From Cymbidium sinense (Eukaryota; Streptophyta; Magnoliopsida; Asparagales; Orchidaceae), in NCBI GenBank assembly GCA_021442155.1, contig CM038223.1, positions 36,802,983 through 36,866,982 on the forward strand: a stretch of DNA of 64,000 nt. The letters are read 5' to 3'. The notes under the pieces were generated by a model that saw only the letters and a program-made list of their open reading frames with translations, did no database searches and had not been told where the DNA came from. This document shows positions 49,385 to 61,090 of the stretch, piece by piece. The translations under genes were made by a program, and so were the position numbers. The stretch's first letter is position 1. The number at the start of each line of letters is the position of its first letter.

Positions 49385-49624
49385 GTAATTTTAGAATTTA
49401 ATTGGGATAATAGCATTAAAATATTAACATGACATAAGCTTAACATTTAAAATTTAAGCATGAATGCAAATAAAAATTTGATTAATCTTACACATGTAAA
49501 TTAACAAAAACAATGGATAACTATCATGAAACTATCTTCTTGAACCACTAATTTCAAGGGTAATCATATAATCATATCACCATATAAACTATTTTTAGCA
49601 ATAAAAGGAAAATGTTTATTGATT

Positions 49625-50562
49625 ACTAATGTGTACAAGTAATCTAAAAGGGGAAAAGGTGTAAAAGATGAACAAGTGGCAAGTGCATCATTCTAATGTG
49701 AGGCAGGTTTAAATTGTCTCATTTGAGCAGTATGTATAGATTCATGTCTAGTCTAGTTGACATAACAAATTTTTCCAAGCTAGCAGCTTAGTTGGCTAGA
49801 AAGATATAGCTAGTTATGTTGGTAAATTTTCTAACCAAAGCTTTATTTTTTTGTAATATTGTGATCAAGTCCCAAGGTAAAACTATCACATATTCTCAAA
49901 ATAATAGTAGCATGAGTGAATGTGTTTCAAGCCAAATGTGAGTGAGATGGATGGAGGATGCAATTTTGAGTGTTGTTAGGCAAGTAAAAGCTTTGGTGTG
50001 GAGAGCTGATAATGTAGAGCAAGTCATTGTGAAGAAAAGGCTGCATCTACCTTTCTGATTTCTAAAAGCATCACTACTTCTAGATTGAGCTAAGTTATGA
50101 AGGTAGTTGCCATGAATATTACTTTTAATGAAGAGATCTTGAGGACTCATCTAAAGGAAAAGATAGCCAACGGGTTTGCTTCTACTATGCCTCTCACTGA
50201 GATCATTTTAAAACATTTTGGTTATTTGTAGTGAAGCAACCAATTTGGACAACCTTATTCAAAAAGTTTTTGATCATACTAAAAGTGTCATCATGTGTAC
50301 AAATATCCTTCTCATACTTGGGGTTGTTTCTAGTAATCTAAAAAAACTAGTAGATAATGATGGGAGTGATAGTGTTTAAGTTTGCACTCAAAATCTTCAA
50401 ATAACTTGGTTTCCATAGTTCAATTATGTATGTGATAATGAGCTGAGAAATTATAAACTAAAAAAGAGAGGTCTAATGTAGATATTTAGATAACTCTGAA
50501 AGTGCAAGTTATAAAGAGGTGCATAATGGATTTGTCTTACAATGGCATAGGGAGCATTTCAA
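49625..50562 (-). pseudogene. 5'-truncated LINE fragment: zinc finger and RNase H
   Basis: Minus-strand fragment of about 0.94 kb. It begins near 50550 with a C-x2-C zinc-finger segment (CSLCHCKTNPLC), then RNase H with LHTKAFTCLTTLKIAS near 50000-49950 and IWLETHSLMLL near 49930, parallel to 'VWIDSDSITL' of the LINE at 9172. It ends in an unassigned 3' region near 49625. The acidic residues of the ESDS-type motif are partly lost. No clear poly-A or target duplication was found. The LTR around it is not simply split: about 0.9 kb of A3 corresponding to A1 2640-3560 is absent. Confidence 0.72.
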
Positions 50563-53278
50563 ATAGTTATAATTTTTTGAAGTTTTACTTATTTAATTAT
50601 AATTAAAACCCATTTTAATTATGCATAATTAAGAATCAGTAAATCACGATTTACATGTGGTGTTGTGGGATTGGTTATTTAAACCATCTCATGTGGTAGT
50701 TGATGCTTTGGCGGTAGATGCAATTGCATCCCAAGCCATTTGATTGAAAATAAAATAACATTGATTAATCCTGCATTTAATAATAATAAATCAAAGAATA
50801 ATTATCATAATTTATCATGATTGATCATTGTAATCATGAATAATGGACAACATATGATTCATCTTATTCCTCTAGCGATTGACAAAGATCATCCTCCTCT
50901 TGTCATTTGAGCTAACCAAGGCTCAAATCAAGGGTGGTAAAGATTACAAATCAATTGAGGAGATAAATGGAGGGGATCTCTATGGCTTGATTAATTCATG
51001 TAATACACCAAATCATTTCATAAAAGATCAACACTTAAAGGTTATTTTATGGTTTGAGTTCATTACTTAACTAGAGATAATGACTAATGGATTTATTGAT
51101 CAAGGTAACTTCATCTTAAAGAGATTAAAGCTCTTTTTGAAATCCCCCTTGCCTCTTTGTTGGATGGCCTCTAGACCACTACTATATTGTACCTCACTAG
51201 AGCTTAGATTATAAGTTTGCTCTAGTGCTTGAATCAAATGGGATTCAATTCATTTTAGCTTTAGGGAGTATAAAGAAAGTGTTGGAATAGCTTCTTTGAG
51301 GATTGGTGGAGGATTTGTGTGGGTAAATATTGGAGGCATTCGGGTTTTAGAAGAGTTGGTGGGGGTGCAAAGGAGGCTCTAAGATTCTTAGGGACACTCT
51401 TTAGAAAAGAAGTGAAGCTCTTTGTGAATTTTGGTGGTTTAAATTAAGGTATTGTGATCTCTCCTTATGAACCACCACATCTAGTTGGTTTAACCATGGG
51501 TAGCTAGGTAGGTAGTGAGGGGAACTAGAAATAAGCTTGAAATTATGAGCTGTATATTCTTTATTAGCTTGGAAGATTTAAGGAAGTGGAGTGAGATGAA
51601 CAAGTCATGGTTGGTGAACCAAGGGATGCCCATGGTGAGGGGGACTTCACCTTGTTCAATGGCAAGACTAAATAGATTTTCATCAAGTTTAGTCAATAAG
51701 TTAGCTCAAGACATGCTATGGGAGTTACCATGGACAAAAGGAGGGGTTGGACTTAGCTATTTTGGTATTTTATTTTAAATGGAAGGCGTGGTTCAGTTGA
51801 TTTAGGTTGAACTAGGTTCCTCTTGGGTTGGGTCTACTTCGATAGGTGTGGAGGGTCCAAGGATGCTTCATGCCAAGTTTGGTTAAGTTTGGACTTAGTT
51901 TGGTTAGGTTTAGCTCATGTAGGTCAAATTGGGTTAGGTTGATCAATTAACCAAATTGCACCCACGAGGTTATTGGATCATGTTCAAATATGAATTTAAA
52001 GCATGTTAAGATGATTGGTTTTGTTCAATTTGGGCTAGATTAGGTTTTGGCTCATTTTGGTTCATTTAGGCCATTTTGGTTAGGTTGAATCAATTGGCCA
52101 AATTAGCCATAAATGAATGTTGGCCATGTTTAATAATCAATTTGGATTGATTACAAGGATTGGTTTGTTTCTATTTGACTTGAATTAAATTTTGGATTAA
52201 TTTGACTCATGTAAGTCAAATTAGGTTAAGTTGGGTTAACTAACCGAAATGGTTAAATTGGATTCAATTGATCGTTAAGTTGTGTTCAATCATCAATTTC
52301 GAGTGGGTTGGAGGGTTGATTTAGTTTAATTTGATTTAAATGTGATGTGGTTCAATTTAGTTCATATGGGTCATTTTGGGCTAGGATGGGTTAATTGGCC
52401 TAATTGGCCTAATTGGGTCCAAAAATTTGTTGAATTATGTTAAATAATTAATTTATAAAGATTTAGAATACCTTGTTAGGTTAAATTTTGAATAGATTTG
52501 GTTTTAGCTCAACATGGTTCACTTAGGATTATATGGATCAGGTGAGGCAATTACCCATTGCAATGTGGGATAAAAGATGTTCAGCCATGTGTTTAGGATG
52601 ATTATAGGGCTTTAGATTGGTTCAATTTGAATTGGATTGGCCTGAATTTGATTTTGGCTCCATTGGTTCAATTAAGCCAACTTGACCTAAGTGAACTAAT
52701 TAGGCTTCAATCAAGTATAAGCAATGTTTCAAATTATTTGGGGAAAATTAATTCCAAATATTTTAGGTTAATTTTCAATTTAGCCCTTTTAGGCCTAAAT
52801 GGTTCAGGTTGGATCACTTGAGCTAGTTGGTCAAATTGAGCTTCAATTGGGTCTGATTTGAGTATGATTGGTGTTTTTGATGTCACATGATTGATTGGTT
52901 AGAATTCATTGGAATTGGTTGAAGTTTGAACCATGGTGACCGAAATGGGATAAATAAGTTAATTTGGGCTAATTAGGCTAGTTAACCCAATTGAGGCCAA
53001 TTATGCTTAGTTTGTGCTTGCATTATTGAGTTTGAAATCAACATTGGTTTAAAATCAATTGGGTGTAGTATATGACGATTTGGGTTAGTCGAGCAAGGTG
53101 GGGTCCATTAGTCCAATGGGCTAACGTAGGGTTAAGTCTTATTATTTTTTGGGTTTGGGTTTGGGTATCCTCCCAATCAATAGAAGTGTCTTAGGATCTA
53201 AGTGAGGAATCCTTAATGCCTATAATGAAATCCCATGGCTAATGGAGATAAGTGTCAACCTCATTAGTGAGGTCAACA
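50563..53278 (-). mobile_element. LTR A3, piece 3
   Basis: Resumes at 'agttataattttttgaagtt' (A4: 'agttattattttttgaagtt' near 45553). Then 'gtgttgtgggattggttatt' near 50672, 'ttcatcttaaagagattaaa' near 51109 and a subrepeat array at 51780-52960. It ends gaggtcaaca at 53278, directly before the 3' internal region of the right Tat element. Small open frames (50879-51070, 51515-51778, 52627-52821) are in repeat sequence and not conserved between copies. Confidence 0.82.
51780..52960 (-). repeat. Subrepeat array in LTR A3
   Basis: Degenerate units around 'taggtcaaattgggttaggt', with cores near 51913, 52064, 52210, 52366, 52675 and 52790; spacing about 115-157 bp where adjacent cores can be recognised. 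Confidence 0.72.
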
Positions 53279-54955
53279 AATGGTCTTTAATAGGTGTAGT
53301 GTAATGAACAAATTACATCGTATGTATTGGCGTTGACTGAACAAGTCTGACAAATTCAAAGGATAGTAGAAAAGAATATTTACACTACTCCTAAGACCTA
53401 AATGGATCTAATGATGATTGCTAGATAGTTCATTTAAAGATTCTACCATAGATTCTTAAATGTTGGTGATTTTAGAATACATGTTGAAATTTGACTAAGT
53501 TATAGACTTAGAGATTCATGACCTGAATCTATTAGAGATTGAATTTAGAAGAATAGGGAAATATTCTCTAAAGATAGGTTTGATTTGATTTTGTTTGATT
53601 TGGGATATTAAGAAAAATATTCCCTAAAGGTAAATTTGGTTTTATTTTAATTAAAGATTGATATTAGGCTACGAAGGGTAGGAAAGACTTGATCATACAT
53701 AAGCTTGCTGATTTGTTAGAAATTATGTAGATATGTAAAAGTGGTAGGGAGGAGGATCTGAAGGTTAGTTCCTATCCCACAATGTCTAAAAGTTTTTCTA
53801 TGCAATAATGAATTGATCCTGCATCTCATTCCACATTGAACTTGTAGAGCAAGGGAAAGGCGGCACCGACATCAAAATCATCCTACTTGGAATTTCTTTA
53901 AAAAGGCGCTAGTTGAGGGTGTGTTTCATGGACTACACTAAGAAGGAGCCTTGGGGTCCTTGACCTATCTTAGATTTACTAGCCAAAGAGGTAGCTTATT
54001 GCCAGGGGAATAATTACTATCGAACCTGAGGGGTGACTTCTAAGAGAGGGGCCATTATGTTGTTATCTATCGATGATAATGGACCTGATAAGCTAGGGGA
54101 AAGGAGTCATAAAAGCATTATCTTAATCCCTAAAGTGTGTATGGACTCTATTGATGTATAATATACCACACTAAGGAGGATCCATGGGGATTTGGTTTAG
54201 CTTGGATTTACTAGACAAAAGAGATAGCTTGTCATCCACAAAAGATCTAATATCTAACATAAAGGGTGACTATTAAGAGAGGGGTCACAAAGTCATACCC
54301 TATCAAGAAAGTGGCCATGAGGGCTTTACCTAATCCCTAGATGCATATATCTCATAAGTGTGTGACAACTAAATTAGGAAGAAAGCAGAGTGACTCACAT
54401 CATCCTAAATGAAACTAGGCATGAGGGTGGCCTACTGTTAGCAAAGCCATTACCCCCTAACCTAAGGATGCCCATCAGTGTGCTCTAGTTAAACTATGAA
54501 GGGGTTATAGGGATGTTATCTAACCAAGATTTTCTTGCCAAAAGGATATCATATCAATCACATAATAAGAATCATTTGATCTAGGGAAACCATTAGAAGA
54601 GGGGTTGCAGGAGCATGACCTTAACATGTGGTAGTCTAATCTCCACTAAGAAAGGAGGTCACTTAAGTTCTCTTACACCTATTTTAGTTATGCAGATATA
54701 AATAAGATACACTTGGGTACTCTTACACTTAGTTTAATAACATTGGTGATAAATTCAAGGAGAAAATCTAAATTTTGTTTATGATTTTGAAAAGGAATTT
54801 AGATTTATAGGAGATCATGAAGGGAATCATTGTTTGATATTTTCTTTGAGGGTTTAGACTCCGACAACATATGCATTAGCTTGACATAAAAAGATAATTT
54901 TATTAATAAAAATTTGCTTTCAAATATAATTATTCATAATATTTCTTTAGATATT
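53279..54955 (-). other. 3' untranslated region of the right Tat element, with degenerate repeats
   Basis: Between the integrase end and LTR A3. 'ttactagccaaagaggtagc' near 53978 recurs as 'ttactagacaaaagagatag' near 54208 and more weakly near 54533. 'taagagaggggccattatg' near 54036 recurs as 'taagagaggggtcacaaag' near 54272 and as 'gaagaggggttgcaggagc' near 54595. This indicates a degenerate tandem array of about 230-320 bp. No coding sequence is visible. Repeat-bearing 3' regions are known in Tat-lineage elements. Confidence 0.6.
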
Positions 54956-56000
54956 TCTCATTGATAGGAAGCATTGGGCACTCACCTTTGTTCAATTGAC
55001 AAGATCCTTCTTGATAGGCCTTTTCTATGATAAAAGGCCCCTCCCATGTTTGTTCAAACATTTCTCCTATCTTGTGATGGGCAACAGTCAATCTCTTAAG
55101 AACTAAAACTAGCTCTCCAACCCTAAAACTTATTGGTGGGCTAATTTATTGTGAGCTTGAACCATACATGCTTTATATAACTTGAGGTTTTGATGAGCTT
55201 GGAAACATATCTTCAAGACCATCAATCTCTTCCAATCATAGCAAAGCATTATTCTCATTCATGATTTTGTTTCCAATGATAACTCTTAGTAAAGGGAGTA
55301 GAACCTCTAGGGGAAGCATAGCCTCAGCCTCATGCATTAAGAAAAATGGAGTGGACTATGTTAAAGTCTTATATATGATATGATAAGCCTATAAGGCTTC
55401 GACTAACTACTCATGCCACTATCTTTTATTCATCAAGTGTTTCTTTAAATTTTGGATGAAAGTTTTATTGAAGGCCCCGCTTAGCCATTAAGATGGTATT
55501 ATAGTAGAGTATCTCCAATCTATGTTATGTTGCTTGACAAAATTGTTAATCTTGGTGCTATATAAGGTGATGCCATTATTAAATATAATTCATTAAGGTA
55601 CAACGAATTTATACATAGTTTGGTTCTTGAAGAACTATAGAACAAGGTGGGCTTCGACTTCTCTTACTGGAATCACCCTAGCCAATTTGGAAAATTAATT
55701 TGAAGCTGATATAATGAAGTAAAGCCCATTAAAGAAGAATGGTCAATTGGACTAACTATGTTAGTACCCCAACTCTTGAATGGCCATGAAGCTATTATTG
55801 GGTGAAGGATGTGGGAGGTTGGTAAAAGATCACTCCATGTGCGACATCCATATAGTTTGTAATCATCGAGGGCCAATAATATTGGAGTCACTTAATCTTT
55901 GCCTTTATCGTGTCTCTAAGTGTGTCCCATATAGTTCAGTGTACCTCGATCATAATTTTTTGGGTTTTATGTTTGCTTAAACTACATAACTACATATGAT
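54956..56000 (-). pseudogene. Tat integrase remnant (right element)
   Basis: Minus-strand integrase. After a poorly kept zinc-binding N-terminus, the core starts near 55815 with ASWPFKSWGTNIVSPIDHSS, matching the plant 'WPFxxWGxDxxGP' signature but with the first catalytic Asp changed to Asn. Near 55580 RIIFNNGITLYSTKINNF stands where 'IITDNG' carries the second Asp (again Asn). The glutamate region near 55480 is also lost. Downstream 'TPFFLMHEAEAMLPLEV' near 55350-55300 and the C-terminal 'ELVLVLKRLTVAH' with 'FEQTWEGPFI' near 55120-55030 are typical of gypsy integrase. All three catalytic residues appear gone, so it is inactive. The plus-strand frame 55780-55980 is a shadow. Confidence 0.87.
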
Positions 56001-56865
56001 CAAAGGACAAGTGGTAGAGTGCCATTAATAAGAGCATTGGATAGTTTTATTTGTTTGATTTGTTAGGCATGAGATTTCTCCAAAGGTCATTTTCTTTACA
56101 CAAATAGTTAATAAAGCTATCTTAAATCAACCTCTTCATCATCTTCAGTAATCGAAACCTTCCCTTCAAGGATTTTTTATTTTGATAAGTTTTGTATTGA
56201 CAGAAGATAGAATCTAGTCATTGCACACCTCTATCAATATGGATTCCCTATCCAAATAGACCATTTCGTTAGCTTGTTTTGCTAAGGCATTTGCTATGGA
56301 GTTCTCTCTATAGAGAATTCTAAATAGAGTAATCTCTAAAATATACCTTAATAGCTACATCATGTACTTATGATATTGATGAAGTTTGGGCTTAAGAACT
56401 TTATAAGTTGTGGTTATTTTGTTAACCACTAATTATGAATCCCTAAAGAAGTTGATATCTTTGATATTTAATAAAATGGCCAATTCTAGACTGACAATCA
56501 GAGCTTCATATTCAACATTATTATTTATTCGTGGCTCTATGTGATACAAAATCATAATATCCCTCAATCATGAGTGAGGAACACTAATCATATCCTTACT
56601 TTGCTTGGGAGAGTAGATTGTGGTTTATGTCTTCTTTGAAAAGAATCCATACCATCAAATTATAACTCCAACAATAGCTATTCTCATTCTCTAATGTCAT
56701 GATCTATTCATCATGGAGGTCATCATTCAAAGAAGAATCCATAGGGAGAGAATGTGTCACTAGGAAGTGGGCTAGCACATATCCTTTCATGTCATGAAGA
56801 GAAATGAAGGTGATGTCAAACTACAATAAGATCATGAACCATTATGCTAACCATCATGATAGCAT
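56001..56865 (-). pseudogene. Tat RNase H end and archaeal-type RNase H (right element)
   Basis: On the minus strand, FDITFISLHDMKGYVLAHFL near 56830-56770 is the connection after the first RNase H (family: YDIxYVxQKAIKGQALADFL). It is followed by a second RNase H: NVEYEALIVSLELAILLNIK near 56510-56450, FRDS-stop-LVVNKITTTYKV near 56440-56390, and 'YRENSIANALAKQANEM' near 56305-56265. The second domain is the archaeal-type RNase H known from the Tat lineage, and it decides the assignment. The last part of 56250-56001 leads to integrase. Stops occur. No reverse transcriptase precedes it: protease sequence begins immediately at 56866. Confidence 0.85.
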
Positions 56866-57160
56866 CGGTTGTGTCATTTGAATAAATAGTATTAAATTCT
56901 TCCTCGCCTTTAAGTCATCAATCTATAGTAATAGTATGATTAAGCCTAAGGCCCCTGCCTTGTTCATTGAATCCTTTCAACCTCATCTTATAAAAACTAA
57001 ATTTAGTGATGTCGATCCTCAAGTAGAAAGGATTCTTAGGCTCATGATGTTGACTGATGCACTTTGGTCAACAAGCATTCTTGACAGTCTTAAGTTGTCC
57101 ATATTTGTTGAGATGTAAAGTAGGCAGTTATGATATGTAGTCTCCAAAAGTAAATTATCA
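56866..57160 (-). pseudogene. Tat protease remnant (right element)
   Basis: Homologous to 22599-23600 of the left element. The active-site region at about 57077-57049 reads VDQSASVNIMSLRIL, where the left element has IDPGALVDIISLRIL, so both have lost the D-[ST]-G triad in different ways. The plus-strand frame 56936-57118 is the shadow of this gene. Confidence 0.78.
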
Positions 57161-60100
57161 TCTGATAAGTGAGTCCTAATACTTCTTTAAAGTAGTAGGC
57201 TTCTTTAGTTATGGACGTAGAAACCAGTTGAGCTAAGCATATCTATAGATCTTATAGATCTTTGATCAATAACTCCCTTATTTATTTGGATAAGACATAG
57301 ACATCATATGTGCTTAGCCTAGCTAGCAACTTTCTAAGGTGGGATAAGACATTAAATTCAACTTTAGGTTGGTTTTCCCTAAGCATATCTTAAGATCGAG
57401 CATTTTGTGGATGGGTGATCTGCTACTAGAACCGACCTATTTACTTTGTCCGGGTGGTCATCTTGGTAGGTAGCACTTTGACCCTATGAAAGTTGACTTT
57501 ATGATCTCTTATGCTAGAGGAGATGGTATCGACCTCTTCATAGGGGCACTCAAAGCTTCTCATCGATCTTCAAAATCGATGTCTCTAACTCTATTTCTAA
57601 AGGGGCACCTTGAAGATTTAAATAAGGATGTCATGATCAAAGTTTAAGTTAACATAAGAGAAAGTTTCATCAAAATTATTTTGAATATTGAGGTTTAGTT
57701 ATTATTATTAGGATTATGATCACTAAGAACATCAGAATCACTTTCACTATGAAGAGACGAGATGTAAGTGGAATCTTTCTTCATTAATTTATTAGTCTTA
57801 GAAGTGACTAAATAAAATTCATACAAAGTGAATGACATAAGTTACTTAATGTCTCTATCTTTAGATATAATGCTCCTAGTAGAGGTAGTGGTATTAGGTG
57901 GTGGTACTACTATTGTCTAAGATCACTTTTACTCAACATCCACCTTCTCACGAAGTTAACCCTTGCAACTTGTAGACCTTTCAGTAGGATATAGGTATGA
58001 TCTAGTTCAAGTACCTGTAGAGAAAGCTTATTGTCTTTAGAAATGATTTTTTGAGAGGTTCAAGAAATGGATATATCCCAACCATTTTCAGCCATAAGAG
58101 AATCAAATGATCCCCCAAAAATTGTTTTAATAGAACTAGAGGGGTATTATTTTAAGTATTCTTTGGGAATCACTTTGATTCAAATTTATAACTCCTTTCA
58201 AGGCAATCCTTAAAGGTTATGCAGTCCACTAAGATGTTTGTAAGCATGTAGTAACAAAGGCTAAAGTTTGGATCATCACTCTTACACACTTACTTTGCTT
58301 TCATAGGTATGGGTAGTTGAAAATTATATTTAAAAGGTTCTTCAATATGTTTCTAATTACCTCCTCTTGAAAGAAATATTTCTTATTTAATTTTAATGAT
58401 GGTGGAGGGAAAATAGCTATTTGATGGTTAGTTAGGATATTAATAGTGTTGCTACTACTATAATCATGGAGGTGGAAGAGGAGGTGGATCTTCTGGGTTG
58501 AAACTGCATGAGAAACTTTCCTTTATCAATTATGAAGACTATCTCGCCTTTTTTCTAACACCTTCAATGACGTAGTCTGCAAAATTACTCTAAGAAGTAC
58601 AATTGCGATTGGATGGCTTGCTAATCAACTTCTCAAAGGTCTTAATAGTGGAGCCTCTGAGTATGAATGTCATTGGACCATGGATGTTCTTGAGTAGAAT
58701 CTCAATATGACATTGATCTTGAAATTGAGGCTCACACTTCATGCTAAGGTTCTTCCACCTAAGAATGTAATCAACTAGGGACTCGTTGGACTTCTACTTC
58801 TCAACTACTAAGTCTTCTACAATCATCTTCTATTGAGGTTCTGCAAACCTCTTAATGAATAGTTGTTTTAACTTAGTGAGTGTCTTCCCTTAACTATTAG
58901 GCTATTCAACATACTAATTGAATGCTATGGTTGATAAGTTTCTAATGAATTTCCATAATAGAGGAGTGTCATTGCCTTCAGCATTACAATAACTAGCTCT
59001 GAAGTGTATTATATGCTGCCTTGGGTTACCGCTACCATCAAAGACTTTGAAAGATGGTGGCACAAACTCCTTGGGGCATTGAACCAAATTGAATTTCTTC
59101 AGGTAGGGTCTACCCTTTGAAATTGATGAGGTCGCTTGGGTTTATGCATTTCTTTTGCAGGCTGCCTATGTCTTCATCTGTAGGGGTAACATATTTATTT
59201 CTCTCAAATGTGTGTGTCACTTCAAGCCTATCTGCTTCCACAGGTGGGGCATAGGGTATTGGTGCCTAACCTTGAAGAGTCAATGCAACTAACATGAACT
59301 CTTCAACCCTCCTCTCCTTGCAACTAATTTGGTTATCTTTTTATGTTAGTTGATATAATAGTCATTGTGGTTAAGTTTGGTGCATCACCTTCCTCAACTA
59401 CAACACCTTATGCATAAATGCTATGATGCTTCTCTATCTGGGAGGATGTCCTAGTATCCACCATATGACTTTTAGTTGACTCATCTAATATGTTATCCTC
59501 ATTAACATCAAAATCCACAATCTTGTTATCTCAATAGTGGTGCTCATCCCCAATTATCTACTTAATTATGGCTCGATAGTCTTCTAGAATATCTTCTAAA
59601 TAATGATTATCTACTCTTTCAGGTTTTACAAGGATGAATCTAGGATGAACATCAGCTATGATCGGATCTCCTATATTTATCTTACCCAAACCTTCTGTAC
59701 TGTCTAAGTTACCTATCCACTAACTGACTTGGGCTTTGCATGTACTGGTGGTTCTTCTTTTCTTCTTTCTTCCACCTCTGGTAATTGTAGTTGGGATATA
59801 ACTACACTCTTGGGCCTCTACACCTTCTTCTCTATTGATGTAGTGAGAGGTTAAATTGAAGAGCCTGGCCTCACATCATCAATGTGAGAAGGGAAAGGTT
59901 GGTTCTCAGATAGAAGTCTGATGACTAGGGGTTGTACTTTCATCTCTTTGGACTACTTTTGGTACTTACTGAGAACTTCAAATGCTACTATGTGGATGAT
60001 GGAAGGTGTTTAATATGTCAAGTAGTGTGATGAAGACCTTGAGTATAGCTCTACAGATACCCTCTTCCCCTAGTTAGGCCTTGTGAAGACTATCCATTTG

Positions 60101-60300
60101 AACTTACATGTATGATAGAACTACTTATGGTGGAGGCTATTATTATCTAGGAAACTTCTTCTTTTCTTTTCTATTAGCCTAAACTACTACTTTAATTTCT
60201 ATGGACCTTTGCTTCTTGATCTGATCCCATACACTCCTCGAGATGGCCTATTAAATCTTTGACCATGAAAGACTTAAATCAACCAAGTATCTAACAACAG
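57161..60300 (-). pseudogene. Tat gag remnant (right element)
   Basis: Collinear with 23601-27400. The retrotransposon gag domain lies at about 59070-58620 ('aaactcc', 'gtgtattatatgctgcc' and 'taatgaatagttgtttta' regions match the left copy base by base with substitutions). The N-terminal portion carries the same conserved blocks, such as 'atagtcttctagaatatctt' near 59577 (left: 'atagtcatctagaacatttt' near 26113). Many stops; no zinc knuckle seen. Confidence 0.78.
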
Positions 60301-61090
60301 AGAGTGGGTGACACCTACTACCCTTAAAGAGGGGAGAGGTCTCTCATGGGGACCCATCCTCAACTACATGACATGAGGTCTCTATCTTCCTAAACAACCT
60401 CTTATACTATTTCTTCAAATTTTCATTTTTATTTTTCTTTTGGGTTTTGGTGAGAAAGATGTGGAAGGAAGAAGATCATCCTCAAAGACAGTTGGAATAA
60501 TCGTCAGCTCAATCTTGGCCTTCCCTTTGGAAGATGAGGCTATCCTAGATGCTAACTCAACCATGGAAACTCTAGTAGTAGTGAAAATAATAGATAATGG
60601 TGGTATGCTAGGAACCTTAATAACTTTCCTCTTTAGTGAGGGAAACTCTATCTCAGACTTTAAATTGAGCTATAGTAGTGGCTTTCTATTAGCCACCTCC
60701 TTATGGTCTTCTATGGTGAAGGCCGAGCCATCACTAGTCATTTTGAGATCTTCAAATTCCAAGTTAAGACAAATGATGGGGTTGCCAGATAAATAGTCTA
60801 ATTCATGACCAAATCAAGTCCAATAGAGAGCAAGAAATTAGCTTGCTGAAAAGCATCTTTTTTACATGTTGCGGGAAGCTTCATGTTAGGAATTCTGTTG
60901 TATTATTGTTTGTAGAGAGAAACTTTTGGTTGAACCCATACCCCATTAAATGATATTATAATAGGTGGGATTCAAAGGATTTGGACAATTTTCTTTTATT
61001 ATTTTGAACCTCACTATAAAGTAGGTTCAATGATTCTATAATTTGTGGAGAATTGCAAACATGTCTTGCCAATTTAAGTATGAAAGTAGG
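60301..61090 (-). other. 5' leader and eroded primer-binding site of the right Tat element
   Basis: Matches 26970-27852 of the left element ('gaggggagaggtctctcatggg', 'gggttgccagataaatag', 'taaagtaggttcaatgattc'). It lies between gag and LTR A5. A primer-site-like TTGGCAAGACATG on the minus strand near 61060 is heavily changed. The open stretch 60440-60796 on the plus strand has no family support and opposes the gag direction. Confidence 0.65.

Larger units (their letters stand above)
48648..49624 (-). mobile_element. LTR A3, piece 2
   Basis: LTR sequence resuming after the plus-strand LINE. It contains 'tgtctagactatatatttgc', two TA tracts (49089-49166 and 49350-49381) and 'ttcttgaaccactaatttcaag' near 49540, which matches 'tggttcactaatttctaagg' of A1. 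It ends near 49624 at the minus-strand LINE fragment. Tyr-Ile repeat frames here are artefacts of the TA tract. Confidence 0.75.

Noticed and set aside
60440..60796. 118-residue open frame on the plus strand
   Set aside because: It runs against the gag direction in the leader of the right Tat element. The homologous interval in the left element (near 27100-27430) is not open.
6937..61090. Endogenous pararetrovirus or other viral origin for the reverse transcriptases
   Set aside because: Domain order, flanking LTRs, integrase and archaeal RNase H fit Tat-type Ty3/gypsy retrotransposons, and the others have LINE endonuclease and zinc-finger signatures. No movement or coat protein signature was seen.
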